Below are positions 34,378 to 44,840 of a DNA stretch of 64,000 bases, piece by piece. This stretch comes from Bacteroidales bacterium (GTDB lineage Bacteria; Bacteroidota; Bacteroidia; Bacteroidales; 4484-276). The number at the start of each line of letters is the position of its first letter. Position 1 is the first letter of the stretch. Below the pieces are notes generated by a model. The model saw only the letters and a program-made list of their open reading frames with translations. It was not told where the DNA came from and searched no databases. Both the position numbers and the translations under genes were made by a program. Location of the stretch: contig DASRND010000019.1 in NCBI GenBank assembly GCA_035647615.1, forward strand, positions 1 through 64,000. The letters run 5' to 3'.

Positions 34378-37212
34378 ATGTCAATTGATAATATCGAAAC
34401 CTTAGACCCGCATAAATTTATCCTCATCAAAGGTGCCCGTGTGCACAACCTGAAGAACATTGATGTTGCCATCGCACGCAATCGATTGGTTGTAATTACC
34501 GGCTTGTCGGGTTCCGGAAAGTCATCGTTGGCTTTCGACACCTTGTATGCCGAAGGCCAGCGGCGTTATGTGGAGAGTCTGAGCGCCTACGCACGGCAGT
34601 TTTTGGGACGCATGCAAAAGCCCGAAGTCGATTACATCAAGGGTATTTCGCCCGCCATTGCCATCGAACAAAAGGTGAATTCGCGCAATCCGCGCTCAAC
34701 TGTGGGTACTTCTACCGAGATTTACGAATATCTCAAACTACTTTTTGCACGTATCGGGCATACAATTTCTCCGGTGTCGGGGCAGGAGGTGGTGCGTCAT
34801 TCGGTAACGGATGTTGTAAACTTCGTAGTGTCTCTGCCCGCCGATTCCCGTGTGCTCATCACCAGTTGTATCACCAGCGCCGGTACCCGTAAATTGCCTG
34901 ACCAGCTTACAGTTCTTTTGCAGCAAGGCTTTACACGTTTGCTCGTCAATCAGGAAATTATCCGCATCGAAGACATTATTAAAAATCCAAAACTTGCCGA
35001 AGGAAATGCTGATGAGATAGAGGTGGTGGTGGATCGGTTGGTGGTAACCGATGAAGATGATCTGCGCTCGCGTGTGGCCGATTCTGTTCAGATTGCTTTT
35101 TACGAAGGCAAGGGGCGCTGCTACGTAAAAGTGTATGATGGCGACAAGCTGACCTCGCATGAGTTTTCCAATAAATTTGAGCTCGACGAAATTACTTTCG
35201 AAGAGCCCTCGGAGAATCTTTTTAGTTTTAATAATCCCTTTGGGGCTTGTAAACGTTGCGAGGGGTTTGGCAGCGTGATAGGCATCGACGAAGATTTGGT
35301 AATCCCTAACAAAAGTCTTTCGGTGTATGTGGGGGCAGTGGCTCCCTGGAAAGGTGAGAAGATGGGGCAATGGCGCGAATGGTTTGTTATGGCTGCGCCG
35401 AAGTTTAAATTTCCGGTGCACAAGCCTTACAACCAGCTCACGCAGGAGCAACGTAACCTGTTGTGGACGGGCAACAAACACTTTGAAGGCATTGATGAGT
35501 TTTTTAAACAGGTACAAGAACAGACCTATAAAATTCAGTACCGCGTGATGCTTTCGCGCTATCGCGGTAAAACCATCTGCCCGGATTGTCGCGGTACACG
35601 CTTGCGCAAAGACGCCCAATATGTCAGGGTGGATGACCATTCCATCACCGACTTGGTGCTGATGCCATTGGATAAACTTTTGAGGTTTTTTGAAGACATT
35701 CATATTTCCGACTACGAGATGGGTGTGGCGCGACGGCTTTTATTAGAAATCAAAAACCGTCTTGGATTTCTGTGTGATGTGGGTCTGGGTTATCTCACTC
35801 TAAACCGTTTGTCGTCCTCGCTCTCGGGAGGAGAATCGCAGCGCATCAACCTGGCCACTTCGCTCGGTAGCAGCCTGGTGGGATCGATGTACATCCTCGA
35901 CGAGCCCAGCATCGGACTTCATCCGCGCGATACAGAGCGCCTGATAATGGTGCTCAAACGTTTGAAACAACTTGGCAATACCGTGATAGTGGTAGAGCAC
36001 GACGAGCACATTATGCGGCAAGCCGATCAAATCATCGATATTGGTCCACTGGCTGGTGTTCATGGGGGAGAGGTGGTATTTTCGGGAACGCTCGCCGAGC
36101 TGTTGCAAAGTGGTAAGAGCCTTACGGCAAAATATCTGACTGGTACGCTGGAGGTTCCGGTGCCGGCAATACGGCGTAAATCGAACGACTACATAGAGGC
36201 CACCGGATGCCGCGAAAATAACCTCAAAGATATTTCTGTAAAGATACCTTTGAATGTTTTTACGGTGATAACGGGTGTTAGCGGCTCGGGAAAATCGTCG
36301 CTGGTGCGGCAGATTTTACATCCTGCCATCAAAAGGCATCTCGGAGGATATTCTGAAAAAACCGGAAAATACGACGTGTTGCAGGGCGATCTCAAGCGCA
36401 TAGAGGCGGTAGAGTTTGTCGACCAGAATCCTATCGGGCGCTCCTCGCGATCTAACCCTGCCACTTACGTAAAAGCTTACGACGAAATCAGGGCGCTTTA
36501 CGCAAGTCAACAACTGGCAAAGGTGCGCGGTTACAAACCGGGTTTCTTTTCTTTTAATGTTGAGGGCGGTCGCTGCGAAGAATGCGAAGGCGAAGGTGTG
36601 GTAAAGATAGAGATGCAGTTTATGGCCGACATCTATCTCACCTGCGAAGCCTGCGGCGGCAAGCGTTTCAAAGATGAAGTTCTGGATGTAAAATTCAAAG
36701 ACAAAAATATCGCCGACATCCTCGACATGACCATCAATCAGGCAGTCGACTTTTTTGGCATCGACAACGTCAAAGCTTCGGCTACCGAAAAACGTATCAT
36801 GAGCCGGCTGCAGCCATTACAGGATGTTGGGTTGGGATATTTAAAACTGGGACAATCGTCGAGTACTTTATCAGGTGGCGAGGCGCAGCGCATCAAGCTG
36901 GCTTCATTTCTTACCAAAGGCGCCGGCGAAAGCCCTACGCTTTTCTTTTTCGATGAACCCACCACAGGGCTGCACTTTCACGACATCAGCAAACTGCTCG
37001 AAGCGTTTAACGCTTTGCTCGAAAACGGCCATACCATCGTGGTGATAGAGCACAATCCTGAAATTATCAAATCGGCCGATCATATCATCGACCTGGGTCC
37101 CGAAGGCGGCGACCAGGGCGGATATCTCGTTTTTGAGGGAACGCCCGAAGAAATTGTCAAAGCTGAAAAATCCTATACCGGCCAATATCTGCGCGACAAG
37201 ATAAAATCTTAA
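34378..37212 (+). CDS. uvrA: Excinuclease ABC subunit A
   Basis: A 944-aa UvrA, the damage-sensing ATPase of nucleotide excision repair. Two ABC ATPase cassettes are present: Walker [10 protein letters not shown] at 42-50 and GVSGSGKSS at 633-641. The signature loops are [20 protein letters not shown] and [16 protein letters not shown]. Zinc fingers include [16 protein letters not shown] and the long C-terminal one starting CEECEGEG. The frame is open and of typical length. A small membrane-protein gene starts 2 bases after the stop. Confidence 0.97.
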   Translation: MSIDNIETLDPHKFILIKGARVHNLKNIDVAIARNRLVVITGLSGSGKSSLAFDTLYAEGQRRYVESLSAYARQFLGRMQKPEVDYIKGISPAIAIEQKVNSRNPRSTVGTSTEIYEYLKLLFARIGHTISPVSGQEVVRHSVTDVVNFVVSLPADSRVLITSCITSAGTRKLPDQLTVLLQQGFTRLLVNQEIIRIEDIIKNPKLAEGNADEIEVVVDRLVVTDEDDLRSRVADSVQIAFYEGKGRCYVKVYDGDKLTSHEFSNKFELDEITFEEPSENLFSFNNPFGACKRCEGFGSVIGIDEDLVIPNKSLSVYVGAVAPWKGEKMGQWREWFVMAAPKFKFPVHKPYNQLTQEQRNLLWTGNKHFEGIDEFFKQVQEQTYKIQYRVMLSRYRGKTICPDCRGTRLRKDAQYVRVDDHSITDLVLMPLDKLLRFFEDIHISDYEMGVARRLLLEIKNRLGFLCDVGLGYLTLNRLSSSLSGGESQRINLATSLGSSLVGSMYILDEPSIGLHPRDTERLIMVLKRLKQLGNTVIVVEHDEHIMRQADQIIDIGPLAGVHGGEVVFSGTLAELLQSGKSLTAKYLTGTLEVPVPAIRRKSNDYIEATGCRENNLKDISVKIPLNVFTVITGVSGSGKSSLVRQILHPAIKRHLGGYSEKTGKYDVLQGDLKRIEAVEFVDQNPIGRSSRSNPATYVKAYDEIRALYASQQLAKVRGYKPGFFSFNVEGGRCEECEGEGVVKIEMQFMADIYLTCEACGGKRFKDEVLDVKFKDKNIADILDMTINQAVDFFGIDNVKASATEKRIMSRLQPLQDVGLGYLKLGQSSSTLSGGEAQRIKLASFLTKGAGESPTLFFFDEPTTGLHFHDISKLLEAFNALLENGHTIVVIEHNPEIIKSADHIIDLGPEGGDQGGYLVFEGTPEEIVKAEKSYTGQYLRDKIKS

Positions 37213-37214
37213 AA

Positions 37215-37478
37215 ATGCTCGTTTCCGCTTCTCTGTTGCTCGCCACTTTGTTGACATTCGTTATCAACCTGCCCTTTGGTTTTTGGCGCGGCAGCACACG
37301 CCGGTATAGTTTCGCGTGGATTCTGGCCATCCATATCCCGGTGCCCATCATCATCTTTCTGAGGTTTTATCTCAAAATTGGTTTCCGATGGAGTACCTAT
37401 CTCTTTTTGGTGGCTGCATTTTTTACAGGACAATATGTGGGGGCAGCATTTTATAAATGGTGGAAAAAAAACGCCTGA
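37215..37478 (+). CDS. Small integral membrane protein, unknown function
   Basis: An 87-aa protein with three hydrophobic segments (LLLATLLTFVINLPFGF, LAIHIPVPIIIFLRFYL and LFLVAAFFTGQYVGAAF). The start is two bases after the uvrA stop, so it is probably translated from the same message. I do not recognise a function. The overlap with uvrA in transcription may be only positional. Confidence 0.7.
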   Translation: MLVSASLLLATLLTFVINLPFGFWRGSTRRYSFAWILAIHIPVPIIIFLRFYLKIGFRWSTYLFLVAAFFTGQYVGAAFYKWWKKNA

Positions 37479-37537
37479 AACGACTACCATGTCAGTGCTT
37501 TAGTATTTCTTAACAGCGTCTCACCAGCGATTCTTGC

Positions 37538-37545
37538 TACTTTTG
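37538..37545 (+). promoter_or_regulatory. -7 box (TACTTTTG) upstream of the aconitase gene
   Basis: TACTTTTG lies 30 bases before the ATG and fits the phylum consensus. Confidence 0.55.
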
Positions 37546-37575
37546 CAAATCCATTAACGCAAAAAATAAAAAACT

Positions 37576-39840
37576 ATGCTTTTCGATCTTGATCTCATCC
37601 AAACTGTTTACAATAAATTTCCTGAACGAATTCAAAAGGCGCGTCAGCTTCTGAAGCGTCCGCTTACACTCACCGAAAAAATCCTGTATGCTCATCTTTG
37701 GGGCGAGTTAGAAAAAGAGCATAAGCGTGGCGACGATTACGTGGATTTTGCTCCCGATCGGGTGGCCATGCAGGATGCAACCGCACAGATGGCGCTGCTA
37801 CAGTTTATGCAGGCCGGACGCGAAAAAGCGGCGGTTCCAAGCACCGTTCATTGCGACCATCTGATTCAGGCGCGCGTGGGAGCCAAAGAAGATTTAAAGG
37901 TGGCTAAAGATCATAATCGGGAAGTTTTTGATTTCCTTTCGTCGATATCCAGTAAATATGGTATAGGATTCTGGAAACCGGGAGCCGGCATCATCCATCA
38001 GGTGGTGCTCGAAAATTACGCGTTTCCTGGTGGGATGATGATTGGCACCGATTCGCATACCGTAAATGCCGGCGGACTGGGCATGGTTGCCATTGGCGTG
38101 GGTGGCGCCGATGCTGTGGATGTGATGGCCGGGATGCCATGGGAGCTGAAGATGCCACGCATCATAGGCGTGAAACTTACCGGTAAGCTCAGCGGATGGA
38201 CTTCCTCCAAAGACGTCATCCTTAAAGTGGCCGGTATCCTTACGGTAAAAGGCGGAACGGGCGCTATTGTAGAATATTTTGGCCCGGGTGCCGAACATCT
38301 GAGCTGCACCGGAAAAGGTACTATTTGTAACATGGGCGCCGAGATTGGTGCTACTACTTCTTTATTCGGCTACGATCGCCGCATGGCCGATTATCTGCGT
38401 GCAACGGGACGTGCTCAGGTGGCTGACGCTGCCAATAAAATTGCCGACCATCTTACCGGTGACGAAGAGGTTTATAATGATCCCGGAAAATATTTTGATC
38501 AGGTTATCGAAATTGATCTTTCTAAATTGGAGCCACACATCAATGGTCCATTCACGCCAGATCTGGCTACTCCTGTATCGGAGTTTGCGCAGGCAGCGCG
38601 CGACAACAACTGGCCTTTGATGTTGGAGGTGGGGCTGATCGGTTCCTGCACCAACTCTTCCTACGAAGATATTACGCGTGCTGCTTCCGTGGCACAGCAG
38701 GCGCTCGACAACGATCTGGAAGTGAAATCAGAATATACCGTTACGCCCGGCTCTGAGCAGGTGCGTTACACGGTAGAGCGCGATGGTTACCTGGACATTT
38801 TCGAAAAGATAGGCGGTGTAGTTTTGGCCAATGCCTGTGGTCCATGTATCGGGCAGTGGGCACGGCACAATGCCGACAAGAAGGAGAGAAATTCGATCAT
38901 GACTTCGTTCAACCGAAATTTTGCAAAACGCAACGACGGCAACCCCAATACGCATGGCTTTGTCGCTTCGCCGGAAATAGTGACGGCTTTTGCCATCGCC
39001 GGCACCCTCGAATTTAATCCGCTTACTGATAGCCTTATTAATAAAAAAGGAGAAAAGATAAAGCTCAAAGAACCTCAGGGTATCGAACTGCCGATAAAAG
39101 GTTTTGCAGTAGAAGATAATGGCTACCAGGAACCAGCCCACGACGGCAGCAATATTAATGTAGCAGTGGCTCCCGACTCTGATCGCCTGCAGCTCCTCAC
39201 GGCTTTTGCCCCCTGGGAAGGTCACGACATAAAAGGGCTCAGGCTGCTGATAAAAGCCAAAGGAAAATGCACCACCGATCATATTTCGATGGCGGGGCCG
39301 TGGTTGCGTTACCGTGGTCACTTGGATAATATTTCCAACAATCTGCTCATTGGCGCCGAAAACGCCTTTACAGGAAATACCAATCTGATCAAAAATCAGC
39401 TCACCGGACAATATGATGCAGTGCCAGCCGTGGCACGAGCTTACAAAGCGCAGGGCATCGGAACCATTGTGGTGGGCGACGAAAATTACGGCGAAGGCTC
39501 ATCGCGCGAACATGCCGCCATGGAGCCGCGCCATCTGGGCGTTCGGGCTGTGGTGGTGCGTAGCTTTGCACGCATCCACGAAACCAACCTGAAAAAGCAG
39601 GGAATGCTGGCGCTTACCTTTGCCGAAAAAGCCGACTACGACAAGATCCTGGAAGACGACACTTTCGACATCACCGGTCTCGAAACTTTTGAGCAGGGAC
39701 GTTCGCTGCAGCTCATCGTTCGCCATGCTGATGGCACCACCGACAAGATGGAGATGCTGCACACCTACAGCCCAATACAAATAGAATGGTTTAACGCCGG
39801 CTCGGCGCTCAACCTTATCAGAAATAAGAATGATGCTTGA
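37576..39840 (+). CDS. Aconitate hydratase (mitochondrial-type)
   Basis: A 754-aa aconitase that interconverts citrate and isocitrate in the TCA cycle. The [4Fe-4S] ligands are Cys358 ([10 protein letters not shown]), Cys421 and Cys424 ([11 protein letters not shown]), and the numbering equals that of the mitochondrial enzyme. The substrate-binding motifs [17 protein letters not shown] and [20 protein letters not shown] are present. The length and order of domains (1-3, then swivelling domain 4) match the mitochondrial/eukaryotic-like group. A -7 box is directly upstream. No adjacent citrate synthase or isocitrate dehydrogenase is seen. Confidence 0.96.
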   Translation: MLFDLDLIQTVYNKFPERIQKARQLLKRPLTLTEKILYAHLWGELEKEHKRGDDYVDFAPDRVAMQDATAQMALLQFMQAGREKAAVPSTVHCDHLIQARVGAKEDLKVAKDHNREVFDFLSSISSKYGIGFWKPGAGIIHQVVLENYAFPGGMMIGTDSHTVNAGGLGMVAIGVGGADAVDVMAGMPWELKMPRIIGVKLTGKLSGWTSSKDVILKVAGILTVKGGTGAIVEYFGPGAEHLSCTGKGTICNMGAEIGATTSLFGYDRRMADYLRATGRAQVADAANKIADHLTGDEEVYNDPGKYFDQVIEIDLSKLEPHINGPFTPDLATPVSEFAQAARDNNWPLMLEVGLIGSCTNSSYEDITRAASVAQQALDNDLEVKSEYTVTPGSEQVRYTVERDGYLDIFEKIGGVVLANACGPCIGQWARHNADKKERNSIMTSFNRNFAKRNDGNPNTHGFVASPEIVTAFAIAGTLEFNPLTDSLINKKGEKIKLKEPQGIELPIKGFAVEDNGYQEPAHDGSNINVAVAPDSDRLQLLTAFAPWEGHDIKGLRLLIKAKGKCTTDHISMAGPWLRYRGHLDNISNNLLIGAENAFTGNTNLIKNQLTGQYDAVPAVARAYKAQGIGTIVVGDENYGEGSSREHAAMEPRHLGVRAVVVRSFARIHETNLKKQGMLALTFAEKADYDKILEDDTFDITGLETFEQGRSLQLIVRHADGTTDKMEMLHTYSPIQIEWFNAGSALNLIRNKNDA

Positions 39841-39867
39841 GCATGGCGCGTGGCGTCGTGATGACCA

Positions 39868-39902
39868 CCGACTGAGAACTGCCGCCTGAAGACTGAGAAC
39901 TT
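39868..39902. repeat. Dispersed intergenic repeat, copy 2 (actgagaactgccg type)
   Basis: The tract accgactgagaactgccgcc, followed by a second gactgagaac, lies just after aconitase. It is related to copies at 25800, 44784 and 52790. Confidence 0.5.
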
Positions 39903-40121
39903 CCTATTTGTAGATTTTTTAACCCAAATTTTGGGTAAGGGTATCCACAGCGCAGTATTTTTTTATTTTTTAAGATTTAAAATTAAAAACCATACAATCA
40001 GTGGGTTAAGCTACTTATTTGTCTGTTTTTCTTTTCCAAAATTTCTGGCACGATCCTCTCTTATCACCTTTCCAGATTAAGATTTTGAAAATAAAATGTT
40101 AAACCTAAAAAAGTAAAAGCA

Positions 40122-40310
40122 ATGAACAAACTGCAATTAAAAGGAACCTGGAACACAGTGAAAGGAAAATTGAAACAGAATTACGGAAACCTTACTGACG
40201 ACGATCTGACGTATGTCGAAGGCAAAGAAGACGAACTGCTCGGCCGTCTGCAAAAGAAAACCGGAAAGACAAAAGAAGAATTAACTAACGAAATCAATAA
40301 AATAAATTAA
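40122..40310 (+). CDS. CsbD-family stress protein
   Basis: A 62-aa protein starting [20 protein letters not shown], the CsbD-like signature (KGxWxxxKGKxKxxxGxLTDDDL). These small soluble helical proteins are general-stress induced in many bacteria (sigma-B dependent in Bacillus), with unclear molecular function. It stands first of three small genes with short gaps: a membrane protein 2 bp after it and a lipoprotein 74 bp further. Confidence 0.9.
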   Translation: MNKLQLKGTWNTVKGKLKQNYGNLTDDDLTYVEGKEDELLGRLQKKTGKTKEELTNEINKIN

Positions 40311-40312
40311 TT

Positions 40313-40456
40313 ATGAGATCAATATTGTATATTATCGCGGTAATCCTGATTATTGGCTGGATACTCGGATTCTTTGTTTACACAGCTGGCGGACTCATCC
40401 ACATCCTTTTGGTGTTAGCTGTTATCTCTATACTGATTTCGCTGATTCGCAAATGA
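40313..40456 (+). CDS. lmo0937-family small membrane protein
   Basis: A 47-aa protein read from the ATG at 40313, two bases after the CsbD stop. It has two transmembrane helices (ILYIIAVILIIGWILGFFVY and LIHILLVLAVISILISLIR), with the conserved Gly/Trp pattern of the lmo0937/DUF5670 family. Its role is unknown, but CsbD-lmo0937 pairs occur in stress-related clusters. It ends at a TGA followed by a short gap to the lipoprotein. Confidence 0.85.
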   Translation: MRSILYIIAVILIIGWILGFFVYTAGGLIHILLVLAVISILISLIRK

Positions 40457-40530
40457 CGCCCACTAAACGCTGAACATCAGTAAATCCATTTTTTAAAAGA
40501 TTAAATTTTTAAACTTAAAAAACGATTTCT

Positions 40531-41007
40531 ATGAAATCCCGATTTAAAATCATTTCACTGGCACTAGTGTCTCTATTTTTTATCGCTACCGCATGTAACA
40601 ATCCCCAGCAGCGTGACGAATCTAAATATACACCGGAGCAAATGAAACTAGAACGTCAACAGGCACTGGCAGAATTGCGTGCTGACATCAACCGCCTCGA
40701 GGCCAACATTGACGCTACTCTGCGCGACAAACCCGACAATTTCAAAGAGCGCATGCAGGAATCGCTCGATAATCTCGAAGAGCGTATCGACGATTTTGAA
40801 GACCGTATGAAAGAACGCGGCGATGAAATTGATACCCAAACCCAGCGTACCATCAACAACCTGAAACGTGAGACGCAACACCTCGAAGAACGTCTTGATG
40901 AATGGACCGAAAGCGACTGGGAAAAGTTCAAGGCTGACTTTAACGATGGCTGGGATGATTTCAAGAACGAGCTGCGCGATCTGACTGATGGCGACGACAA
41001 TAAGTAA
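40531..41007 (+). CDS. Coiled-coil lipoprotein, unknown function
   Basis: A 158-aa exported lipoprotein: signal peptide with lipobox near ATAC (residues 19-22), then an unusually charged, almost entirely helical coiled coil (QALAELRADINRLEANIDAT; NLEERIDDFEDRMKERGDEI). Heptads are visible through most of the mature protein. The last gene of the CsbD / membrane protein set, followed by a strong hairpin terminator at 41049. It may be an envelope spacer or stress-linked protein; no homology-based function can be given. Confidence 0.82.
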   Translation: MKSRFKIISLALVSLFFIATACNNPQQRDESKYTPEQMKLERQQALAELRADINRLEANIDATLRDKPDNFKERMQESLDNLEERIDDFEDRMKERGDEIDTQTQRTINNLKRETQHLEERLDEWTESDWEKFKADFNDGWDDFKNELRDLTDGDDNK

Positions 41008-41048
41008 ACAAAAAGTTGAGTGATTGATTAGTTGATTGAGTGAATAGA

Positions 41049-41083
41049 AAATCCCGGTAGCAGAGATGCTCCGGGATTTTTAT
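41049..41083. terminator. Rho-independent terminator after the lipoprotein
   Basis: AAATCCCGG (41049-41057) pairs with CCGGGATTT (41071-41079); an inner AGCA/TGCT pair extends the stem around a GAGA loop, and a T-rich tract follows. It lies between the convergent lipoprotein and PLP-enzyme genes and may serve both. Confidence 0.8.
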
Positions 41084-41159
41084 ATTTATCTGTACTTTGT
41101 TATTTCGTCAGGAATCCAGGTTTTGATCCTTCGTAACTTTGATAACCTGACAATCTAAT

Positions 41160-42362
41160 CTATTTGATCATTCCTGTTTGCTTCAGGCATTTTTTTATCA
41201 TCTCGAAAGTACGGTCGATTTCGTTGTCAAGTCCCACCGAGAAGCGGATAAGACCTTCGGAAAGACCCATTTCTTTTTGCTTTTCTGCGGGTACTTCCGA
41301 CGAAGTACTTTTGCCCGAGTTGCTAAAGAGTGTTTTGAAATAGCCGAGGCTTACGGCCAGATAGCCTACGCCAACCTCTTCCATCATCTCCATCATTTCA
41401 GCGGCTTTTTCTGCCGTACCTGCGTCGAAGGAGAGCATGCCACCAAAGCCATATTTCTCATTCATTATCGATTTGAGCAGCTCGTGACCGGGGTGTTTTT
41501 TCAGTCCGGGATAATTTATCGGGACGCCTATTTCTTCCAGTTTCTCGGCCAGATACATTGCATTGCGGCTATGCTGCTGCATGCGGATGTGGAGTGTATG
41601 CAGGTTTTTCAAAATCGACGACGAGCGGAACGGGTCGAGCACCGGGCCCAAAAGCATAGCAGTTCCACTGTTTACGTCGATGAGCGAAGCGATAAATTCT
41701 TCCGTTCCGCAGATGGCACCGGCAACGCAGTCATTTTTTCCGTTTATAAATTTGGTGAGGCTGTAAAGTACCACGTCGGCGCCCAATTTGGCCGGGCTGA
41801 TCATCATCGGCGTAAAGGTGTTGTCGACCAGCAACTTTGCGTTGTGCTTGTGGGCGATGTCTGCTAGTTTGCGCACATCCGAAACCTGGAGCAGCGGATT
41901 GGTGACCGTTTCGGTGTAGACGATGCGTGTGTTGGGTTTTATGGCAGCTTCTACTTCTTTCAGGTTGGTGATATCTACAAAAGTCACCTCGATATTGAAT
42001 TTCTCTATGTAGTTGTTCAGAAATGCAAAGGTTCCGCCGTAGGTGGTGCGGCTAACTACGATGTGGTCGCCGGCATTACAAAGTTGCAAAATTGCGCAGG
42101 TGATGGCGCTCATTCCTGAGGCTGTTACCCAGGCTGCTTCGGTGCCTTCCATGGCGGCCAGCGCATCAGCCAGAAATTTGTTGCTGGGGTTCCAGTGACG
42201 TGAGTAAAGGAAGCATCCTTCTGCCTCGCCTTTAAAAGTGTCGAGCATGGTCTTGGCCTGCATAAATGTGAAGGTGGCCGAATCGGTGACGGATGGGTTT
42301 ACACCGCCAAATTCGCCAAACTGTAATAAATCCTGAATTTTACTTGCCGGATCAAATTTCAT
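41160..42362 (-). CDS. Cys/Met metabolism PLP-dependent enzyme (methionine gamma-lyase or cystathionine gamma-synthase/lyase type)
   Basis: A 400-aa fold-type I PLP enzyme of the trans-sulfuration family. The PLP Lys is in YSLTKFINGKND, the cofactor-stacking region reads SRTTYGGTFAF, and PLP-phosphate contacts at the N-terminal SRHWNPS and TASGMSAI are present. The family splits into methionine gamma-lyase, cystathionine gamma-lyase and gamma-synthase. The active-site YGG (not YGC) argues against the classical Pseudomonas MdeA, but the exact reaction is undecided. It faces an Lrp-family gene across 223 bp, an arrangement like mdeA-mdeR. Confidence 0.85.
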   Translation of the reverse strand: MKFDPASKIQDLLQFGEFGGVNPSVTDSATFTFMQAKTMLDTFKGEAEGCFLYSRHWNPSNKFLADALAAMEGTEAAWVTASGMSAITCAILQLCNAGDHIVVSRTTYGGTFAFLNNYIEKFNIEVTFVDITNLKEVEAAIKPNTRIVYTETVTNPLLQVSDVRKLADIAHKHNAKLLVDNTFTPMMISPAKLGADVVLYSLTKFINGKNDCVAGAICGTEEFIASLIDVNSGTAMLLGPVLDPFRSSSILKNLHTLHIRMQQHSRNAMYLAEKLEEIGVPINYPGLKKHPGHELLKSIMNEKYGFGGMLSFDAGTAEKAAEMMEMMEEVGVGYLAVSLGYFKTLFSNSGKSTSSEVPAEKQKEMGLSEGLIRFSVGLDNEIDRTFEMIKKCLKQTGMIK

Positions 42363-42492
42363 AATTGTATCTTTTTTAAATTATTTAATTTTAAATGTCG
42401 AAGCAAAACTAAGGAAATTGCGCCGATTTAAAGGCGGTATCTTTAAAGATTTTAAAAACTGTAACCAAAACCAAGAATATCTTAAAAAACTG

Positions 42493-42500
42493 TAAGTTTG
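42493..42500 (+). promoter_or_regulatory. -7 box (TAAGTTTG) upstream of the Lrp gene
   Basis: TAAGTTTG fits TAnnTTTG and lies 85 bases before the Lrp ATG. Confidence 0.45.
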
Positions 42501-42540
42501 CGGCTTGTTTTTTATAGTGGATGTTTTAGTTTCTAAACAA

Positions 42541-42577
42541 CGAATAACGATTAACAAATAACGATTAACGATTAACA
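42541..42577. repeat. Tandem ataacgattaac repeat in front of the Lrp gene
   Basis: The motif taacgattaac or its part occurs three times in 37 bases (42545, 42559, 42568 approximately), directly before the Lrp start. It could be an Lrp/AsnC binding array or a slippage-prone tract. Similar taac-rich runs stand in front of other genes in this genome (for example 25845-25875). Confidence 0.5.
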
Positions 42578-42585
42578 AACAGCTC

Positions 42586-43056
42586 ATGACTGAAAATTTC
42601 AAACTCGACAGTCTCGACCGGCGCATCCTGGCGCTGCTTACCGCCGATGCCCGCACGCCATACCTCGAGGTGGCACGACATTGCAAAGTGTCGGGAGCGG
42701 CCATCCATCAGCGGGTGCAAAAAATGACCGAAGCAGGTGTGATCATCGGCTCGCAGGTAACTATTTCGCGCAGTGGCTTCGGCTATCTCACGTGTGCTTT
42801 CATCGGTTTGCAGGTAAATCTCACTGCTACGAGCACACATGAGGAAGTTTTCCAGAAGATAAAACAAATCCCTGAAATCGTTGAGTGCCACCACATCACC
42901 GGCAAATATTCGTTGCTGGTGAAAATACTGGCACGCAACAACGAGCATCTCAAAAACATCATCGTCGAGCAAATCCAATCCATCCCGGAGATAGTTGCCA
43001 CAGAAACTTTCATCTCGCTCGAAGAGGGCTTTGTGCGCCCGCTGCCTGTGGAATAA
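42586..43056 (+). CDS. Lrp/AsnC-family transcriptional regulator
   Basis: A 156-aa Lrp-type regulator. The N-terminal HTH (residues about 8-55; LDRRILALLTADARTPYLEV followed by ARHCKVSGAAIHQRVQKM) and the C-terminal RAM ligand-binding domain (residues about 75-150) are complete. Its partner could be an amino acid such as methionine, judging from the divergent PLP enzyme. Self-regulation is typical of this family. It is followed by the TPR-HTH gene. Confidence 0.9.
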   Translation: MTENFKLDSLDRRILALLTADARTPYLEVARHCKVSGAAIHQRVQKMTEAGVIIGSQVTISRSGFGYLTCAFIGLQVNLTATSTHEEVFQKIKQIPEIVECHHITGKYSLLVKILARNNEHLKNIIVEQIQSIPEIVATETFISLEEGFVRPLPVE

Positions 43057-43112
43057 AAGCCTTAAAAACAAAGTTATCTTTGTCATCTAATATCGTTAAG
43101 GTGAAGCATGTA

Positions 43113-44780
43113 ATGATTTTCCGTATTGCGTTGTCTATCGTAGTTCTGGTGATTTCTGCCGGACGACTTCCGTCACAGAATATGGTCCAGATCGATTCGC
43201 TCAACCATCGTGCTAATCTGGCGTCCGGCGATTCGGCACGGGTGCACGAATATGTGGAACTATCCAAAGCAATTGTTGCCTCCGATATCGAAGAGGCTTT
43301 ACAGGTGGCGCAGCAGGCAATGGATGTAGCAGAAAAATCGGGTAACCAAAAACTAATCGCATACGCTTGCCTCAACTTTGGCAACGCATATTTCGTCAAT
43401 GGCCTGCTGGAGCTTTCCACGCAATATTATTTACGATACATCGAAATAAATACCCGCCTCAGCGATGAAAAAGGTGTTGCTTACGGGCGCATTAATCTGG
43501 GGGCGGTTTATCTGCAGTTGCAGCAATACGAACGCTCACGCGATTATTTTGAAAAGGCACTGACTTTTTTTGAACAAATGCCCGATTCTATTCGTCAGGC
43601 GTCGCCACATCAAGAGATGCTGACCATTTATAATAACCTGGGCATTGCCTGTCAAAACCTGAAAGAGTATGATCTGGCCGAAAAGTACTACCGAAAAGGA
43701 ATTCTTTTGGCACAGCAGGATGGCAGCAAACCCGAAGAGCTCGGCATGTTGCTCAACAATCTGGGGGCGCTTTTTATCGGGCAGGGCAATCTTGAAAAAA
43801 GTCTTGAATATCTGCTCGAATCTTTCCGGTTTCGCCAGGCAGCCAACGATCTCGGCGCCATGGGGCAGTCGCACCGCACGCTTGCCGACTATTATCTCGC
43901 CATCAACGACGACCACTCCGCCATCAGTCATCTTAACGAAGGCTATCGGTTGGCGACTCAGGTTGGAAATATGGGTTTGCTAACGGAAGTGGCGATCAAA
44001 TTGTTTGAGATTTATCAGCGGCAGGGCAACTCCGATTCGGCACTGAAATATTATATCGCTTACGCTGATATCAACGAAAAGCTCACCCGCGAAGAGGCGG
44101 CTAACACGCTCATGCAGTTTGAAATCACCAGCAAATACGAAGAAAGCCGGCAACGGATGCGCCTGGAGCAGCAGCGCAAGGAGCAGCGCTATCTTTTTAT
44201 CGGACTCACCCTGCTTTTGATCCTGGCCATTATCAGCCTGTTATATTTCCTTTCGCATAGCCGCAACAAACGCCTTCGTCTGAAGGCCGAGAATATTCAA
44301 TTGAATGCGCAGAAAATTGAGCTTGAAAAAAATAATCTTGAAAAGGAACTCGACATCAAGAAAAAAGAGCTGACCACCAATGTGATGGTTCAAATTCAGA
44401 AAAACGAGCTGATTTATGAAATTGTCCAGAAGCTACAAAAACAAATGGCAACGGGTCAACGGCCCGATCAGCGGTGGCTGCTTCAGACCATCCGCGATCT
44501 TGAGCGCACGCACGACAGTTCAATTTGGCAGGAATTTGAAGTTCGCTTCGAACAGGTGCACAATGATTTCTACCAAAAACTGAACGATATCGACGCCAGC
44601 CTCACACCCAACGAGCGGCGTTTGTGCGCTTTCCTAAAGCTAAACATGAGCTCCAAAGAAATTTCGCTCATCACCGGTCAAGCGCCCCGCACCATTGATG
44701 TGGCCAGAACCCGCCTGCGCAAAAAGCTCAAGCTCACCAACTCGGATACAGGGCTTGTTGAATATCTTGCTGCTCTTTGA
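43113..44780 (+). CDS. TPR-repeat sensor/regulator with transmembrane helix and LuxR-type HTH
   Basis: A 555-aa protein typical of Bacteroidota TPR-HTH regulators. A signal peptide or N-terminal membrane anchor (IFRIALSIVVLVISAGRLPS) is followed by about six TPR motifs (YNNLGIACQNLKEYDLAEKY is one). A transmembrane helix (YLFIGLTLLLILAIISLLYF) at about residues 352-371 and a coiled coil come next. The C-terminal LuxR-like DNA-binding region reads NERRLCAFLKLNMSSKEISL then ITGQAPRTIDVARTRLRKKL. The ATG at 43113 is chosen; a GTG at 43101 is possible, and upstream starts would overlap the Lrp gene. Its target genes are unknown. Confidence 0.88.
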   Translation: MIFRIALSIVVLVISAGRLPSQNMVQIDSLNHRANLASGDSARVHEYVELSKAIVASDIEEALQVAQQAMDVAEKSGNQKLIAYACLNFGNAYFVNGLLELSTQYYLRYIEINTRLSDEKGVAYGRINLGAVYLQLQQYERSRDYFEKALTFFEQMPDSIRQASPHQEMLTIYNNLGIACQNLKEYDLAEKYYRKGILLAQQDGSKPEELGMLLNNLGALFIGQGNLEKSLEYLLESFRFRQAANDLGAMGQSHRTLADYYLAINDDHSAISHLNEGYRLATQVGNMGLLTEVAIKLFEIYQRQGNSDSALKYYIAYADINEKLTREEAANTLMQFEITSKYEESRQRMRLEQQRKEQRYLFIGLTLLLILAIISLLYFLSHSRNKRLRLKAENIQLNAQKIELEKNNLEKELDIKKKELTTNVMVQIQKNELIYEIVQKLQKQMATGQRPDQRWLLQTIRDLERTHDSSIWQEFEVRFEQVHNDFYQKLNDIDASLTPNERRLCAFLKLNMSSKEISLITGQAPRTIDVARTRLRKKLKLTNSDTGLVEYLAAL

Positions 44781-44783
44781 CGA

Positions 44784-44820
44784 AGTCTTCAGCCTGCAGT
44801 TCTCAGTAAGCAGCCGGCAA
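44784..44820. repeat. Dispersed intergenic repeat, copy 3
   Basis: The tract cagcctgcagttctcagtaa followed by gcagccggc resembles the tracts at 25800, 39868 and 52790. It lies just after the TPR-HTH gene. Confidence 0.45.
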
Positions 44821-44840
44821 GGGATGGCGCCCCTGCTCTC

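Noticed and set aside
34738..35703. 321-aa minus-strand frame
   Set aside because: It is antisense to uvrA and has no protein signature; it is a shadow of the codon pattern of uvrA.
41049..41083. Possible riboswitch-like structure after the lipoprotein
   Set aside because: It is a simple stem with T-tract between convergent genes, fully explained as a terminator.
42885..43112. Upstream extension of the TPR-HTH regulator overlapping the Lrp gene
   Set aside because: It would overlap the Lrp coding sequence and put 76 residues before the signal-like N-terminus; the ATG at 43113 fits better.
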